DNA from: an uncultured Polycyclovorans sp.
GTDB taxonomy: Bacteria > Pseudomonadota > Gammaproteobacteria > Nevskiales > Nevskiaceae
Direction: 5' to 3'
DNA: 45,280 nt
Assembly: GCA_936928855.1 (NCBI GenBank)
Contig: CAKZHZ010000036.1
Location: forward strand, 1 to 45,280
The translations under genes were made by a program, and so were the position numbers. The notes beneath the pieces are model-generated. The model was given only the letters and a program-made list of their open reading frames with translations. It did no database searches and was not told the origin of the DNA. Shown here piece after piece: positions 8,675-17,700 of this stretch (its first letter is position 1; each line of letters opens with the position of its first letter).

Positions 8675-9892
8675 ATGGCCGCCTACGAATACAGCGCGCT
8701 GGACGCGCGCGGCAAGGCACGCAAGGGGCTGATCGAAGGCGATACGCCACGACACGCGCGTGCCCTGTTGCGCGAGCAGGGCCTGAGCCCCCTGGAGATT
8801 CACGAGGTCTCGGAGCAGAAGGCCGCCTCGCCGCTGTCGTTCCGTCGCGGAGGCGCCGGCATCTCCAGCACCGAGCTGTCACTGTTCACACGGCAGCTCG
8901 CCACCCTGGTGCGTTCCGGCCTGCCGCTGGACGAGGCCCTGACAGCGGTATCGGAGCAGAGCGAGCGCAAACATGTGCAGCGCGTCGTGCTGGGCGTCCG
9001 CGCCGGCGTGGTCGAAGGCAACCCCCTGGCAGCCGCGCTGAACCAGTTTCCCAACGTGTTCCCGCCACTGTTCCGGGCCACGGTCGAGGCCGGCGAGTCG
9101 TCCGGCCGCCTCGATCACATTCTCGAGCGCCTGGCCGACTACGTCGAAAAGCGCCAGGCCATGCAGCAGAAGATCGTGCTGGCGGCCTTCTACCCGGCGA
9201 TCCTCACCATCGTCGCGGTGGCCGTCGTCATTCTGCTGCTGACCTACGTGGTGCCGCAGGTGGTGGATGTGTTCGCCAGCATTGATGCCGAGCTGCCCGG
9301 CCTCACCAAGGGCATGATCGCCACCTCCGACTTCCTGCGCGACAACGGCCTGCTGCTGCTGCTGGCGGCCGGCGCCATCGCTGCTGCGTTCTCCTGGATG
9401 GTGCGTCGCGACAGCTTCAAGCGAAAGGTGCACATGCTGCTGCTGCGAACGCCGCTGGTGGGGCGGCTGGTGCGCGGCACCAACACCGGACGCTTCACTC
9501 GCACGCTGGGCATTCTGTTCGGCAGTGGCGTGCCCATTCTCGATGCCATGCAAATCGGCACCCAGGTGGTCACCCACCTGCCGATGAAAGAAGCCATCGA
9601 GCAGGCGGCCGTGAAGGTACGCGAGGGGGCTTCCCTGTCCCGCGCTTTGCACGCCAGCAAGCTGTTCCCGCCGATCACGCTTCACCTGATCGCCAGCGGC
9701 GAAAGCTCGGGCAAGCTCGATGAAATGCTGGACCGCGCCGCAGAGAATCAGGAGCGGGAAGTCGAGACTCTGGTCGCTGCACTGATGGGGGTGTTCGAGC
9801 CGGTACTGATCCTCACCATGGGCGGTGTGGTACTGACCATCGTGCTGGCCATTCTGCTGCCGATTTTCGACCTCAACCAGCTGGTGCAGTAA
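8675..9892 (+). CDS. gspF: Type II secretion system inner-membrane platform protein GspF
   Basis: GspF is the polytopic membrane protein on which GspE acts. At 405 residues it has the standard two four-helix cytoplasmic domains (~70-190 and ~275-395) and three membrane segments (~170-195, ~220-240, ~375-395). The N-terminus AAYEYSALDARGKARKG is typical. Family motifs FTRQLATLVRSGLPLDEAL and SSGRLDHILERLADY are visible. The ATG at 8675 follows the gspE stop by seven bases with GGAG just upstream; an upstream in-frame start would lie inside gspE. The operon stops here: gspG to gspN are absent, and the next gene is convergent. Confidence 0.96.
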   Translation: MAAYEYSALDARGKARKGLIEGDTPRHARALLREQGLSPLEIHEVSEQKAASPLSFRRGGAGISSTELSLFTRQLATLVRSGLPLDEALTAVSEQSERKHVQRVVLGVRAGVVEGNPLAAALNQFPNVFPPLFRATVEAGESSGRLDHILERLADYVEKRQAMQQKIVLAAFYPAILTIVAVAVVILLLTYVVPQVVDVFASIDAELPGLTKGMIATSDFLRDNGLLLLLAAGAIAAAFSWMVRRDSFKRKVHMLLLRTPLVGRLVRGTNTGRFTRTLGILFGSGVPILDAMQIGTQVVTHLPMKEAIEQAAVKVREGASLSRALHASKLFPPITLHLIASGESSGKLDEMLDRAAENQEREVETLVAALMGVFEPVLILTMGGVVLTIVLAILLPIFDLNQLVQ

Positions 9893-9904
9893 GCCCCAAA
9901 AGGA

Positions 9905-9926
9905 AACGGCGCCCGAAGGCGCCGTT
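9905..9926 (-). terminator. Rho-independent terminator with UUCG loop, between convergent gspF and DUF1329 genes
   Basis: AACGGCGCC (9905-9913) and GGCGCCGTT (9918-9926) make a perfect 9-base-pair stem with a 4-base loop. Read on the minus strand the loop is TTCG, the very stable UUCG tetraloop, and the stem is followed by TTTCCTTTT. That is a good terminator for the DUF1302-DUF1329 operon, whose stop codon lies 20 bases before it. In the plus direction it may also slow transcription leaving gspF, but the U-run is poor. Confidence 0.8.
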
Positions 9927-9946
9927 CCTGTCATGCCGCCAGAACC

Positions 9947-11302
9947 TCAGCGGGTGCCCTTGTCACGCAGGGCGTTGGGGGTGAAGTCCGCCGGCGTGCG
10001 CTTGATCGGCTCGTAGACCGTCTTGGCATCGTTGCGGATCGACAATGCGATGTACCGGCCCGACTGCAGGTCATGCTTCACTTCCAGGCCCGGCGCCACG
10101 AACGGCACGTTGTAGTAGCCATAGGAGTGCAGCTCGTCCACACGCCAGAGCTGGTCACGGTTGTCGTACTTGTCCTGGACGTGAATGATCCAGCTGTCCT
10201 CGTCGAGGTAGAACGTACGCCGCTTGTAGACGTGCGAAGTGCCTTCCTTGAGATTGGCCTCCACCACCCAGACGCGGTGCAGCTCATAGCGCGCATGATC
10301 GCCGTTGACATGGCCCGGTTGCAGCACGTCCGAGATCTTCAGCGACGGGCCGTTGATCGTGTACGCGTTGTACGGGATGTACAGCTCCTGCTTGCCGACA
10401 AGCTTCCAGTCGTACCGGTCAGTCGCCCCGTTGTACATGAAGAAGTCATCGTTGGTGCGCAGACCGTCGGCCGCCGTTCCCGGGTTGTCATAGGCCACGC
10501 TCGGCGCCAGACGCACGCGCCGCTGCCCCGGATTGTAGGTCCAGGCCTTGCGCGGTTCCCGCACCTGATCAGCAAAGTCGTGTACCAGCAGGATGGACCC
10601 CGCCAGGCGCGCCGGCTCGGTCACGATCTGCAGGAAGTAGAACAGCAGGTTCGGCGTGCGTTCCTCCGGCTTTTTGCCCTGGTGGCCATAGACGAAGTCG
10701 TACTCGTAGTTGAACCGGACCAGGTTGTAGGAGCCGCTGGCGGTCACCGGGGCCTGCGCCCACGAGGTGGCATAGGTCTCCCCCTTGTAGATCGTCAGAT
10801 GGTTCCAGATGGCCTCCAACCCCGACTGCGGGACCGGAAACGGCACGCCGCCGGTGGTCCCGGTGAAACCGTTGCCGCCGTCCACCAGGTTCACCTTGGT
10901 GGCGTTGGACTTGGTTTCCTCGTAAACGCCCTGCGGGTAGGCCGCGCTGCGCCGACTCGGATAGACCTTCATCTTCCAGGTCGGATAGCGCTGCAACAGC
11001 GCCATCTGGCCCGGTGACAGCTTGGCCTTGTGCTCGGCCATATTGCTGCTGTCGATGGTGAACAAGGGCTTGTCAGCGGCATAGGGGTCGGGATAGTGCC
11101 CGCCCTCCTTGAAGCCGGCCGGTACGGTGGTGTTGCCGCCGGTCCATGCGGGGATGGACCCGTCGGCGTTGCCCGCCTTTTCTGCGCCCATCGGTGTCAG
11201 GGTGGCGCCCAGCTTGGCGGCCTCCTCAGGGGAGACTGCGGCCAATGCCATGGACGACACCGCGGCAGCGATCAGCCCTGCGGTGAGATGCTTGAGATTC
11301 AT
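9947..11302 (-). CDS. DUF1329 family periplasmic/outer-membrane-associated protein
   Basis: The 451-residue protein has a clean Sec signal peptide (AAVSSMALA, cleaved near residue 22) and the family pattern of DUF1329, including LGATLTPMGAEKAGNADGSIPAWTGG (here split: LGATLTPMGAEKAGN and DGSIPAWTGG), AYDNPGTAADGLRTNDD and RTFYLDEDSWIIHVQD. The family is thought to share a lipoprotein-carrier-like (LolA/LolB) fold and is commonly encoded beside DUF1302 proteins and RND/MMPL transporters in bacteria that handle hydrophobic substrates; biochemical function is not firmly known. It follows the DUF1302 gene by 24 bases with a strong GGAGG before the ATG, so the two are co-transcribed. No transporter gene is next to it here. 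Confidence 0.9.
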   Translation of the reverse strand: MNLKHLTAGLIAAAVSSMALAAVSPEEAAKLGATLTPMGAEKAGNADGSIPAWTGGNTTVPAGFKEGGHYPDPYAADKPLFTIDSSNMAEHKAKLSPGQMALLQRYPTWKMKVYPSRRSAAYPQGVYEETKSNATKVNLVDGGNGFTGTTGGVPFPVPQSGLEAIWNHLTIYKGETYATSWAQAPVTASGSYNLVRFNYEYDFVYGHQGKKPEERTPNLLFYFLQIVTEPARLAGSILLVHDFADQVREPRKAWTYNPGQRRVRLAPSVAYDNPGTAADGLRTNDDFFMYNGATDRYDWKLVGKQELYIPYNAYTINGPSLKISDVLQPGHVNGDHARYELHRVWVVEANLKEGTSHVYKRRTFYLDEDSWIIHVQDKYDNRDQLWRVDELHSYGYYNVPFVAPGLEVKHDLQSGRYIALSIRNDAKTVYEPIKRTPADFTPNALRDKGTR

Positions 11303-11326
11303 AAAATGGCCTCCGTTCGGTCCGGA

Positions 11327-13213
11327 TCAGAACGCGTAGGAAATGTTGACCGCGAGGAAGTCACGATCCTTGTTGGGATTGGCGCTGATGGCATAGCTGG
11401 GGTCCTGAGCTGCGGAACCCGGTGCCTGAACGCCCGGAGCCAGCACCGTTCCCGGTGTCGTCGTGTCGGTCCCCGAGTACGTGCGCCCGCCGGTGAAGAT
11501 GGTGTAGGCGATGTCCGCCTGCCAGCGCTGCAGGTAGTTGAACGCCACCCCCATGCCGATGGCCTTGGTGCCCTGGCTGAAGTTGGGACCAACCCCGTTC
11601 ACGTCATGCACCCAGGCAAGACGGGGCGACACCCCGACGGGCCCCAGCAGGTTCTCGTAGTCTAGCCGGGTGACCGCGCGATAGCCCCAGGAGGCGCGCG
11701 TGGCATAGCCCTTGTCGTGACAGCCGCCTCCGGAAGCTGCAGCCAGCACCTGCAACGGGTTCTGGCATGACGGCAGCGGCGTACCCGGACCGGCGTAGGC
11801 CTTGCCGTCCTCGAGATCAAGGTGGTTGTAGCCCGCCTCACCGAGCAGCACGAACTGCTGTGCGCCGAACATCGGCCCGAAGGCCTTGGTCGCGGTGGCC
11901 TGTACCTGATGCGCGTTCACCGCATCCCAGCCACGGGTGTAGCCGGCGCCCACCGGCAGCACGCCATAGCCCCCGTAGTTGGGATTGCCGAGCACTGCCA
12001 GCAACACTTCGGTGGCGGCAATCTGGACCGGCAGGTTCGGCCGGTAGCTGTACTCGCCCTGCAGGGCCACACCGAACGGAATGCTGGTGTTGAAGCTCAG
12101 CCCGTAGGTGTTGATCCCTTCGGGATACTCGACAAAGTAGCGGGTATCACCGTTCAGGGTGAAGCCGGTGGGCGCAGGTGGCGGCGCATAGGCACTGGCG
12201 CCACTGGTGCTGCCGGGAATGCCGGCGGCACCGCCGCGAATACCTGACACCAGCGGAATCCGGCTGTGATAGCGCAGGTAGTACAGGCCGAACTCGGTGT
12301 AGTTCAGATTCTCGGCAAAGTACCGCAGCGCCACCCCGTACTGCTGGGTCTGGTCATCCACCGGGCGATCGGGATCGCGATCAACCCACAATTGCGCCTC
12401 ACCCGACGTACCAATCGCCGTCGGCGGCTGATTGTCATCAAAGCGCCGGCCGAAGCCGGTGAAGGCCTTGACCGCGTCATCCGAGGCCACGTCGTTGGTC
12501 GAGAAATAGGAACGCCGCGGATCGATCTCGATCTTCTCGAAATCGAGAATCCACAGGGCTTCGACCGACAGGTTGTTGGTGATGCTGGTGGAGAGCGTCA
12601 GTGCACTGATCGGCAACAGCGCCTCCTTCAATTCGGCGCCTGGGGCGCGCAGGCGCGACACGTCGATCGGGTTGATCACGTTGAGGCCGTTCTGAATGAA
12701 GGTGCTCTCACCCCAGCTCACCACCTGCTTGCCGACCCGCACATTGAGCGCGCGGTCGCCCAGGTCGAAACGGCCGTAGGCGAAGAGGTCGAGCAGCTGA
12801 GAGTCCGACTTCAGGCGGTCGTTGGCTTCCGGTCCCAGCGCCTGCGGGCCGGTGCGGTTGTCGTTGGAAATCTCGAAGTCGTAGAAGTAGCTGTAACGCG
12901 AGAAGATGCCGAAGTCCCGCCATTTGATCTCAAGATCCTGCGTGGCCTTGGCCAGCGCCGACACGACATCACCCTTCTCGTAACGCAGGTTGCCGTCGTC
13001 GTCGTTGACCGATCGCGAGACGCCTCCGTTGGTGATCCCGATCAGGGATGCCGAGGGATCCTGCATGCGCCAGACGGCCCCCGCCGACACCGTGGTGTCG
13101 ATCTGGATGTCGAGTTCCCCCACCTGAAAGTTGTACGCGCTGGCATACCAGGGGATCGCGAGCATGGCGCCGCCCACCCCTGTATGAAGAACGCCCTTGA
13201 TCAGCTTTCGCAT
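11327..13213 (-). CDS. DUF1302 family outer-membrane beta-barrel protein
   Basis: The 628-residue protein starts with a signal peptide (cleavage near residue 25, after WYASA) and contains many alternating beta-strand segments. It ends in Phe (NISYAF), the usual last residue of BAM-inserted outer-membrane proteins. Family landmarks are GELDIQIDTTVSAGAVWRM near the mature N-terminus, NVRVGKQVVSWGESTFIQNG at ~175-195, and RYFAENLNYTEFGLYYLRYH. DUF1302 proteins are paired with DUF1329 proteins; a role in moving hydrophobic compounds is inferred from such contexts. The ATG at 13213 has GGAG eight bases upstream; a much longer upstream in-frame extension (to 13441) lacks any family similarity. It is the first gene of the pair. 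Confidence 0.9.
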   Translation of the reverse strand: MRKLIKGVLHTGVGGAMLAIPWYASAYNFQVGELDIQIDTTVSAGAVWRMQDPSASLIGITNGGVSRSVNDDDGNLRYEKGDVVSALAKATQDLEIKWRDFGIFSRYSYFYDFEISNDNRTGPQALGPEANDRLKSDSQLLDLFAYGRFDLGDRALNVRVGKQVVSWGESTFIQNGLNVINPIDVSRLRAPGAELKEALLPISALTLSTSITNNLSVEALWILDFEKIEIDPRRSYFSTNDVASDDAVKAFTGFGRRFDDNQPPTAIGTSGEAQLWVDRDPDRPVDDQTQQYGVALRYFAENLNYTEFGLYYLRYHSRIPLVSGIRGGAAGIPGSTSGASAYAPPPAPTGFTLNGDTRYFVEYPEGINTYGLSFNTSIPFGVALQGEYSYRPNLPVQIAATEVLLAVLGNPNYGGYGVLPVGAGYTRGWDAVNAHQVQATATKAFGPMFGAQQFVLLGEAGYNHLDLEDGKAYAGPGTPLPSCQNPLQVLAAASGGGCHDKGYATRASWGYRAVTRLDYENLLGPVGVSPRLAWVHDVNGVGPNFSQGTKAIGMGVAFNYLQRWQADIAYTIFTGGRTYSGTDTTTPGTVLAPGVQAPGSAAQDPSYAISANPNKDRDFLAVNISYAF

Positions 13214-13557
13214 CGTGCAGTCTCCTTCGCTGTTGTTGTACCGCTGCGCCGGGTGGCGCATCCGGGTGACGAATCGGTCAGATCCCGGGAGGACACGCAC
13301 ACTCCGGCCGCCGACGCTGTGCGGGCACGCGCCTGGACTCGGATGCAACAGAGGGTCTCTCCTCCATCTGTGCGTCTCCTCTCGGGGTCTCCCGACCCTG
13401 TGGCAGGGGGCCATGACCTCCCGTCCTGTTCTGTGCACCATTGTGGACGAAAATTTGACGCTTGGCTCGTGTCACAATGACCGCTTGTCCGCTCCCCGCA
13501 TCATGCCGTCGTCTCACCGCCGCACAGCCCGATTCCACCCTACGACTTTGGTCGCAT
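13214..13557. other. Intergenic region (344 bases) between divergent DUF1302 and hslR genes
   Basis: This is the largest gap in the window and must carry two divergent promoters. I see several purine-rich GGAG runs on the minus strand and a TTGACG at 13455-13460 on the plus strand without a matching -10 at normal spacing. I found no sigma-54 box, hairpin with a U-run, or convincing small gene. The reading frames that extend hslR or DUF1302 into it look like chance open frames. Confidence 0.6.
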
Positions 13558-13956
13558 ATGTCGCTCGATGACGCCCCGGTCCGCCTCGATAAATGGCTGT
13601 GGGCCGCCCGCTTCTTCAAGACACGAAGCCTCGCCAAGGCCGCCATCGAGAGCGGCCACGTCAGAGTGAATGGCGACCGCGCCAAGGTCGCCCGCGAGGT
13701 GCAGCCGGGCATGCGGATCCAGATCCGCCAGGGATGGGATGAACGGGAAGTGGAAGTGCGCGCCCTGTCAGCGGTGCGCCGCGGCGCGCCCGAGGCACAG
13801 ATGCTTTACGTCGAAACACCCGAGAGCGCGCAAAAGCGCGAAGCCGCCCGCCTCGCGCGCCAGTCGGAGCCCCGCATCGACTCCGCCGGACGGCCGGACA
13901 AGAAAACCCGCCGCCTGATCCAGCGCATGAAGGCGGATTTTCTCAGTGACCTCTAG
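13558..13956 (+). CDS. hslR: Ribosome-associated heat-shock protein Hsp15 (S4 domain)
   Basis: Hsp15 binds free 50S subunits that carry a stalled nascent chain and helps recycle them. The 132-residue protein opens directly with the S4 RNA-binding domain: VRLDKWLWAARFFKTRSLA (~8-26), AAIESGHVRVNG and REVQPGMRIQIR. It ends in the basic, lysine/arginine-rich tail typical of the family. The ATG at 13558 is used because the S4 domain begins within eight residues; the 32 residues added by an upstream start are not family-like. No clear ribosome-binding site precedes the ATG. It stands alone, convergent with the SIMPL gene. Confidence 0.93.
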   Translation: MSLDDAPVRLDKWLWAARFFKTRSLAKAAIESGHVRVNGDRAKVAREVQPGMRIQIRQGWDEREVEVRALSAVRRGAPEAQMLYVETPESAQKREAARLARQSEPRIDSAGRPDKKTRRLIQRMKADFLSDL

Positions 13957-13986
13957 CCGTCGCCTCGCGCCGGCCTCCTGACGGCC

Positions 13987-14685
13987 TCATTCGAGACGGT
14001 ACTCCACCGTCGACACCACCCGCACCACCTTGATGTCCGGTGTACCGGCATCACGATCACTGATGGTGATGACGCCCTGGTGAGCATTGCGGATACCCCC
14101 CACCTCACTGTTCGAATCAGTGGCGAACTGCTCGGCGGCGCGACGTGCGTTGCCGGTGGCCTCGGCGATCAGCTGCGGCTTGATGTCATTGAGACCGGTG
14201 AACAGATACTCGGCCTGGGGGCCGTAGGCCGCGAACACCACGCCCTGGCGCACCAGCTCGCCCGCATTCTGCATGGCGCGCTTGGCGCCTTCGGCATCGC
14301 GGGTACGGACCGTCAGGCTCACCTCGGCGCGATAGCGGAACCGGTTGGCACCGCCGTCTCCATAGGCCTCCGCGCGGAAATCCTGCAATCGCGGCGGCGC
14401 GCTGGACAGCTCGGCATCCTCCAGCCCCTGTTTGCGCAGAAACACGCGAACCTGCTCGGTATTGCGCTCCAGGGTGTCATACAGGGCCTGAAGATCATCG
14501 GCCGCCTCGACGAAGGTGATCGGCCAGATCACGAGATCGGACGGCACTTCCATTTCCGCCAGCCCCTTGACGGTGACATAGCGATCCGCGGTGCGCAGGG
14601 CGCGAAGCCCGTCCGAAACCCACCAACCACTGGCGGCCAGGGCCGCAGCCAGCGCGATCGAACCCAAGGTTGACGACGAGGACAT
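13987..14685 (-). CDS. SIMPL-domain (DUF541) envelope protein
   Basis: The 232-residue protein has an N-terminal hydrophobic segment (~6-28) that could be an uncleaved anchor or signal, followed by the SIMPL domain: VTVKGLAEMEVPSDLVIWP, AYGPQAEYLFTGLNDIKPQL and ATGNARRAAEQFA, with a C-terminal VSTVEYRLE strand. SIMPL proteins are small periplasmic or membrane-anchored proteins, some linked to oxidative-stress tolerance (E. coli YggE); the molecular activity is unknown. A TGGAG lies six bases before the ATG. The gene is divergent from mfd (74-base gap) and convergent with hslR. Confidence 0.88.
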   Translation of the reverse strand: MSSSSTLGSIALAAALAASGWWVSDGLRALRTADRYVTVKGLAEMEVPSDLVIWPITFVEAADDLQALYDTLERNTEQVRVFLRKQGLEDAELSSAPPRLQDFRAEAYGDGGANRFRYRAEVSLTVRTRDAEGAKRAMQNAGELVRQGVVFAAYGPQAEYLFTGLNDIKPQLIAEATGNARRAAEQFATDSNSEVGGIRNAHQGVITISDRDAGTPDIKVVRVVSTVEYRLE

Positions 14686-14759
14686 GGCGGCTCCAGCTAC
14701 AGGAATGGATGCGCAGCCTAACGTGTCCGACCGACGGTTGCGCGGTAGAAGCCCTTACA

Positions 14760-17700
14760 ATGCCGGCCCGCCCGCGTCACCCTCTGCCTGTGTCCATCCT
14801 GCTGTCCGCTTTCGCTGCCGCCGATCACGCCCTTTCCCACTCCGGCGTGACCGTGCTGGTCGCCGCCAACGAACAGGAGGCCTATCGGCTCGAGGGGCAG
14901 CTGCGCTTCTTTCTGTCGGAGCGCCTGCCCCTGATTCACCTGGCCGATACCGAGGTCCTCCCCTACGACCCGTTCTCGCCACATCAGGAGGTGCTGTCGC
15001 AACGCCTGGCGGCCCTGGCCGCCCTGCTTGACCGGACCCCGGCCCTGTTGCTGGTGACGGCCGACAGCTGGCTGCAGCGGCTCCCTCCCCTGTCGTGGCT
15101 GGGAGGACGGCGCTTCGACCTCCAACGTGGCGACCGGCTGGCCCTGACTGCCTTCCGGGAGCGCCTGGTCGCCGCAGGCTATGCCGCAGTATCGGAAGTC
15201 CAGACTCAGGGTGAGTTTGCGGTGCGGGGCGCGCTCATCGACCTGTTCCCGATGGGGGCCAGCCAGGCCTATCGCATCGATCTGTTCGACGAAGAGATCG
15301 AATCGATCCGCACCTTCGACCCGGAGTCCCAGCGCAGCCTCGACAAGGTGGACGCCATCCACCTGCTGCCCGCCCGCGAGTTCCCGACCGATCGCGAAGG
15401 GATCGAGGGCTTTCGGCGCCGCTATCGCGAGTACTTCCCTGGCGATCCTGCCCGCAGCCGCATCTACAGCGAAGTCAGCCAAGGGGTCATGCCGGGCGGC
15501 ATCGAATCCTACCTGCCGCTGTTTCACGCCGAGACGACCGGACTCGCCGCGTATCTTCCCGACGACGCTCAGGTCCTGGTGACCGCTCCGCTTCACGAAA
15601 CCCTGCCGCAGGACTGGGCCCAGATTCAGGACCGCTTCGAACGCTACAGCGGCGACCTCAGTCGCCCCCTGATGAAACCCGAGGACCTGTATTTCACCCC
15701 CGACATGGCGCGGCAGGCGCTTTCCGGCTTCCCGTGGATCGAGCTTTCGGCACAGCTGCTCGATCTGCCGGCGCCGCCGGAGGGCCTGCTGCAAAGCCTG
15801 GGCGATCACGCCGGACGCACCCTGTTCGTCGCCGAATCAGCCGGGCGACGGGAGGCACTGAGCGAACGCCTGCGCCGCCACGGCATTGTGCCGAGAGCGG
15901 TGGACACCTGGGCAGGCTTTGAGGCCGACCAGAATCGCTATGCCATCACCCTGGGCCCTGTCGACGAGGCCATGGAGGACCGCAAGCGCGGTCTGCGCAT
16001 CATCGGCGAGTCAGCCCTGACCGGGCGCCCACCCCCGACCCAACGCCGGAACCGGGCCCAACGCGTTCGCGACCCCGACACCCTGCTCAAGGACCTTTCC
16101 AGCCTGCACCTGGGCTCGCCGGTGGTTCACGTCCAGCATGGCGTGGGCCGCTACGCGGGCCTGACCACGCTGGAGGCCGGCGGCGCACTGGCCGAGTACC
16201 TGATCCTCGAGTATGCCGGTGGCGACAAGGTGTACGTGCCGGTTGCATCGCTCAATCTCATCCACCGGTATACCGGCAGTGAAGAGGCGCAGGCGCCCCT
16301 GCACAGCCTGGGGTCGGAGCGCTGGAAGAAGGTACGCGCGAAGGCCCGCGAGAAGGCCCATGACGTGGCCGCCGAACTGCTGCAGATCCAGGCCCGCCGA
16401 TTGGCGCGGGAGGCCGAGCCGCTGCAGTGGAATGACGACGACTACCAGCGCTTCTGCGAGGGCTTTCCGTTCGAGCCCACGGCTGATCAGCAGTCGGCCA
16501 TCGATGCGGTACTGGCCGATCTGGCGGCGGCACGTCCGATGGATCGCGTGGTGTGCGGCGACGTCGGCTTCGGCAAGACCGAGGTCGCCCTGCGTGCCGT
16601 GTTCGCGGCCGCCCGGGCCGGCCGCCAGGTCTGTCTGCTGGCCCCGACCACGCTGCTGGTGGAGCAGCACGCCAAGAACTTCGCCGATCGCTTCGCCGAC
16701 TGGCCGTTACGGGTCGGCGCCCTGTCGCGCATGCGCAGCACCAAGGAGCAGGCGGCCATGCTCGATCAGCTGGCCGCCGGGTCGCTCGACGTGGTGATCG
16801 GAACGCACCGCCTGCTGCAGCCCGACGTCCGCTTCAAGCAGCTCGGCCTGGTGGTCGTCGACGAGGAGCATCGCTTCGGCGTGCGGCACAAGGAGCGCCT
16901 GAAGAATCTGCGCGCCAACGTGGATCTGCTCACCCTCACCGCCACGCCGATTCCGCGAACGCTCAACATGAGCCTGGCCGGACTGCGCGACCTGTCGATC
17001 ATCGCCACCCCGCCGGCTTCGCGCATTGCCATCAAGACCACGGTCGCCGAATGGGACAACGCGCTGGTGACCGAGGCCTGCCAGCGCGAGCTGCGACGTG
17101 GCGGACAGGTCTACATCCTGCACAACGACGTCGCCAGCATCGAACGCTTCAGCGCCAACATCCGCGAGTTGCTGCCGGAGGCCCGGGTCCGCTTCGCCCA
17201 CGGCCAGATGCGCGAACGCGAGCTGGAGCAGGTGATGCTCGATTTCTACCACCAGCGGTTCAATATTCTGGTGTGCACCACGATCATCGAGTCCGGGATC
17301 GACGTGCCCAGCGCCAACACCATCCTGATCGACCGCGCCGACAAGCTGGGACTGGCGCAGCTGCACCAGCTCAGAGGTCGCGTCGGCCGAAGCCACCATC
17401 GCGCCTATGCCTACCTGCTGGTCCCCAGCAAACGGGGACTCAGCACCGATGCGCAGAAGCGGCTGGAAGCCATCGAGACCCTGGGCGACCTCGGCTCCGG
17501 TTTCGCCCTCGCCACACATGACCTTGAGATCCGGGGTGCCGGTGAGCTGCTCGGCGACGACCAGTCCGGTCAGATCGAAGAGGTGGGCTTCACGCTCTAT
17601 GCCGAACTGCTGGCCCGCGCGGTCAAGGCGATCCAGCGCGGTGCACTCGACGACAGCCCCTTCGGCACCCAGGAATGCGAAGTGGACCTCGGGGTGACGA

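Noticed and set aside
13213..13441. N-terminal extension of the DUF1302 protein by 76 codons
   Set aside because: The extension has no family similarity and would hide the signal peptide. The ATG at 13213 has a proper ribosome-binding site.
13214..13557. Sigma-54 promoter or small RNA before the DUF1302 gene
   Set aside because: No GG/GC pair at the right 10-base spacing and no hairpin with a U-run could be found.
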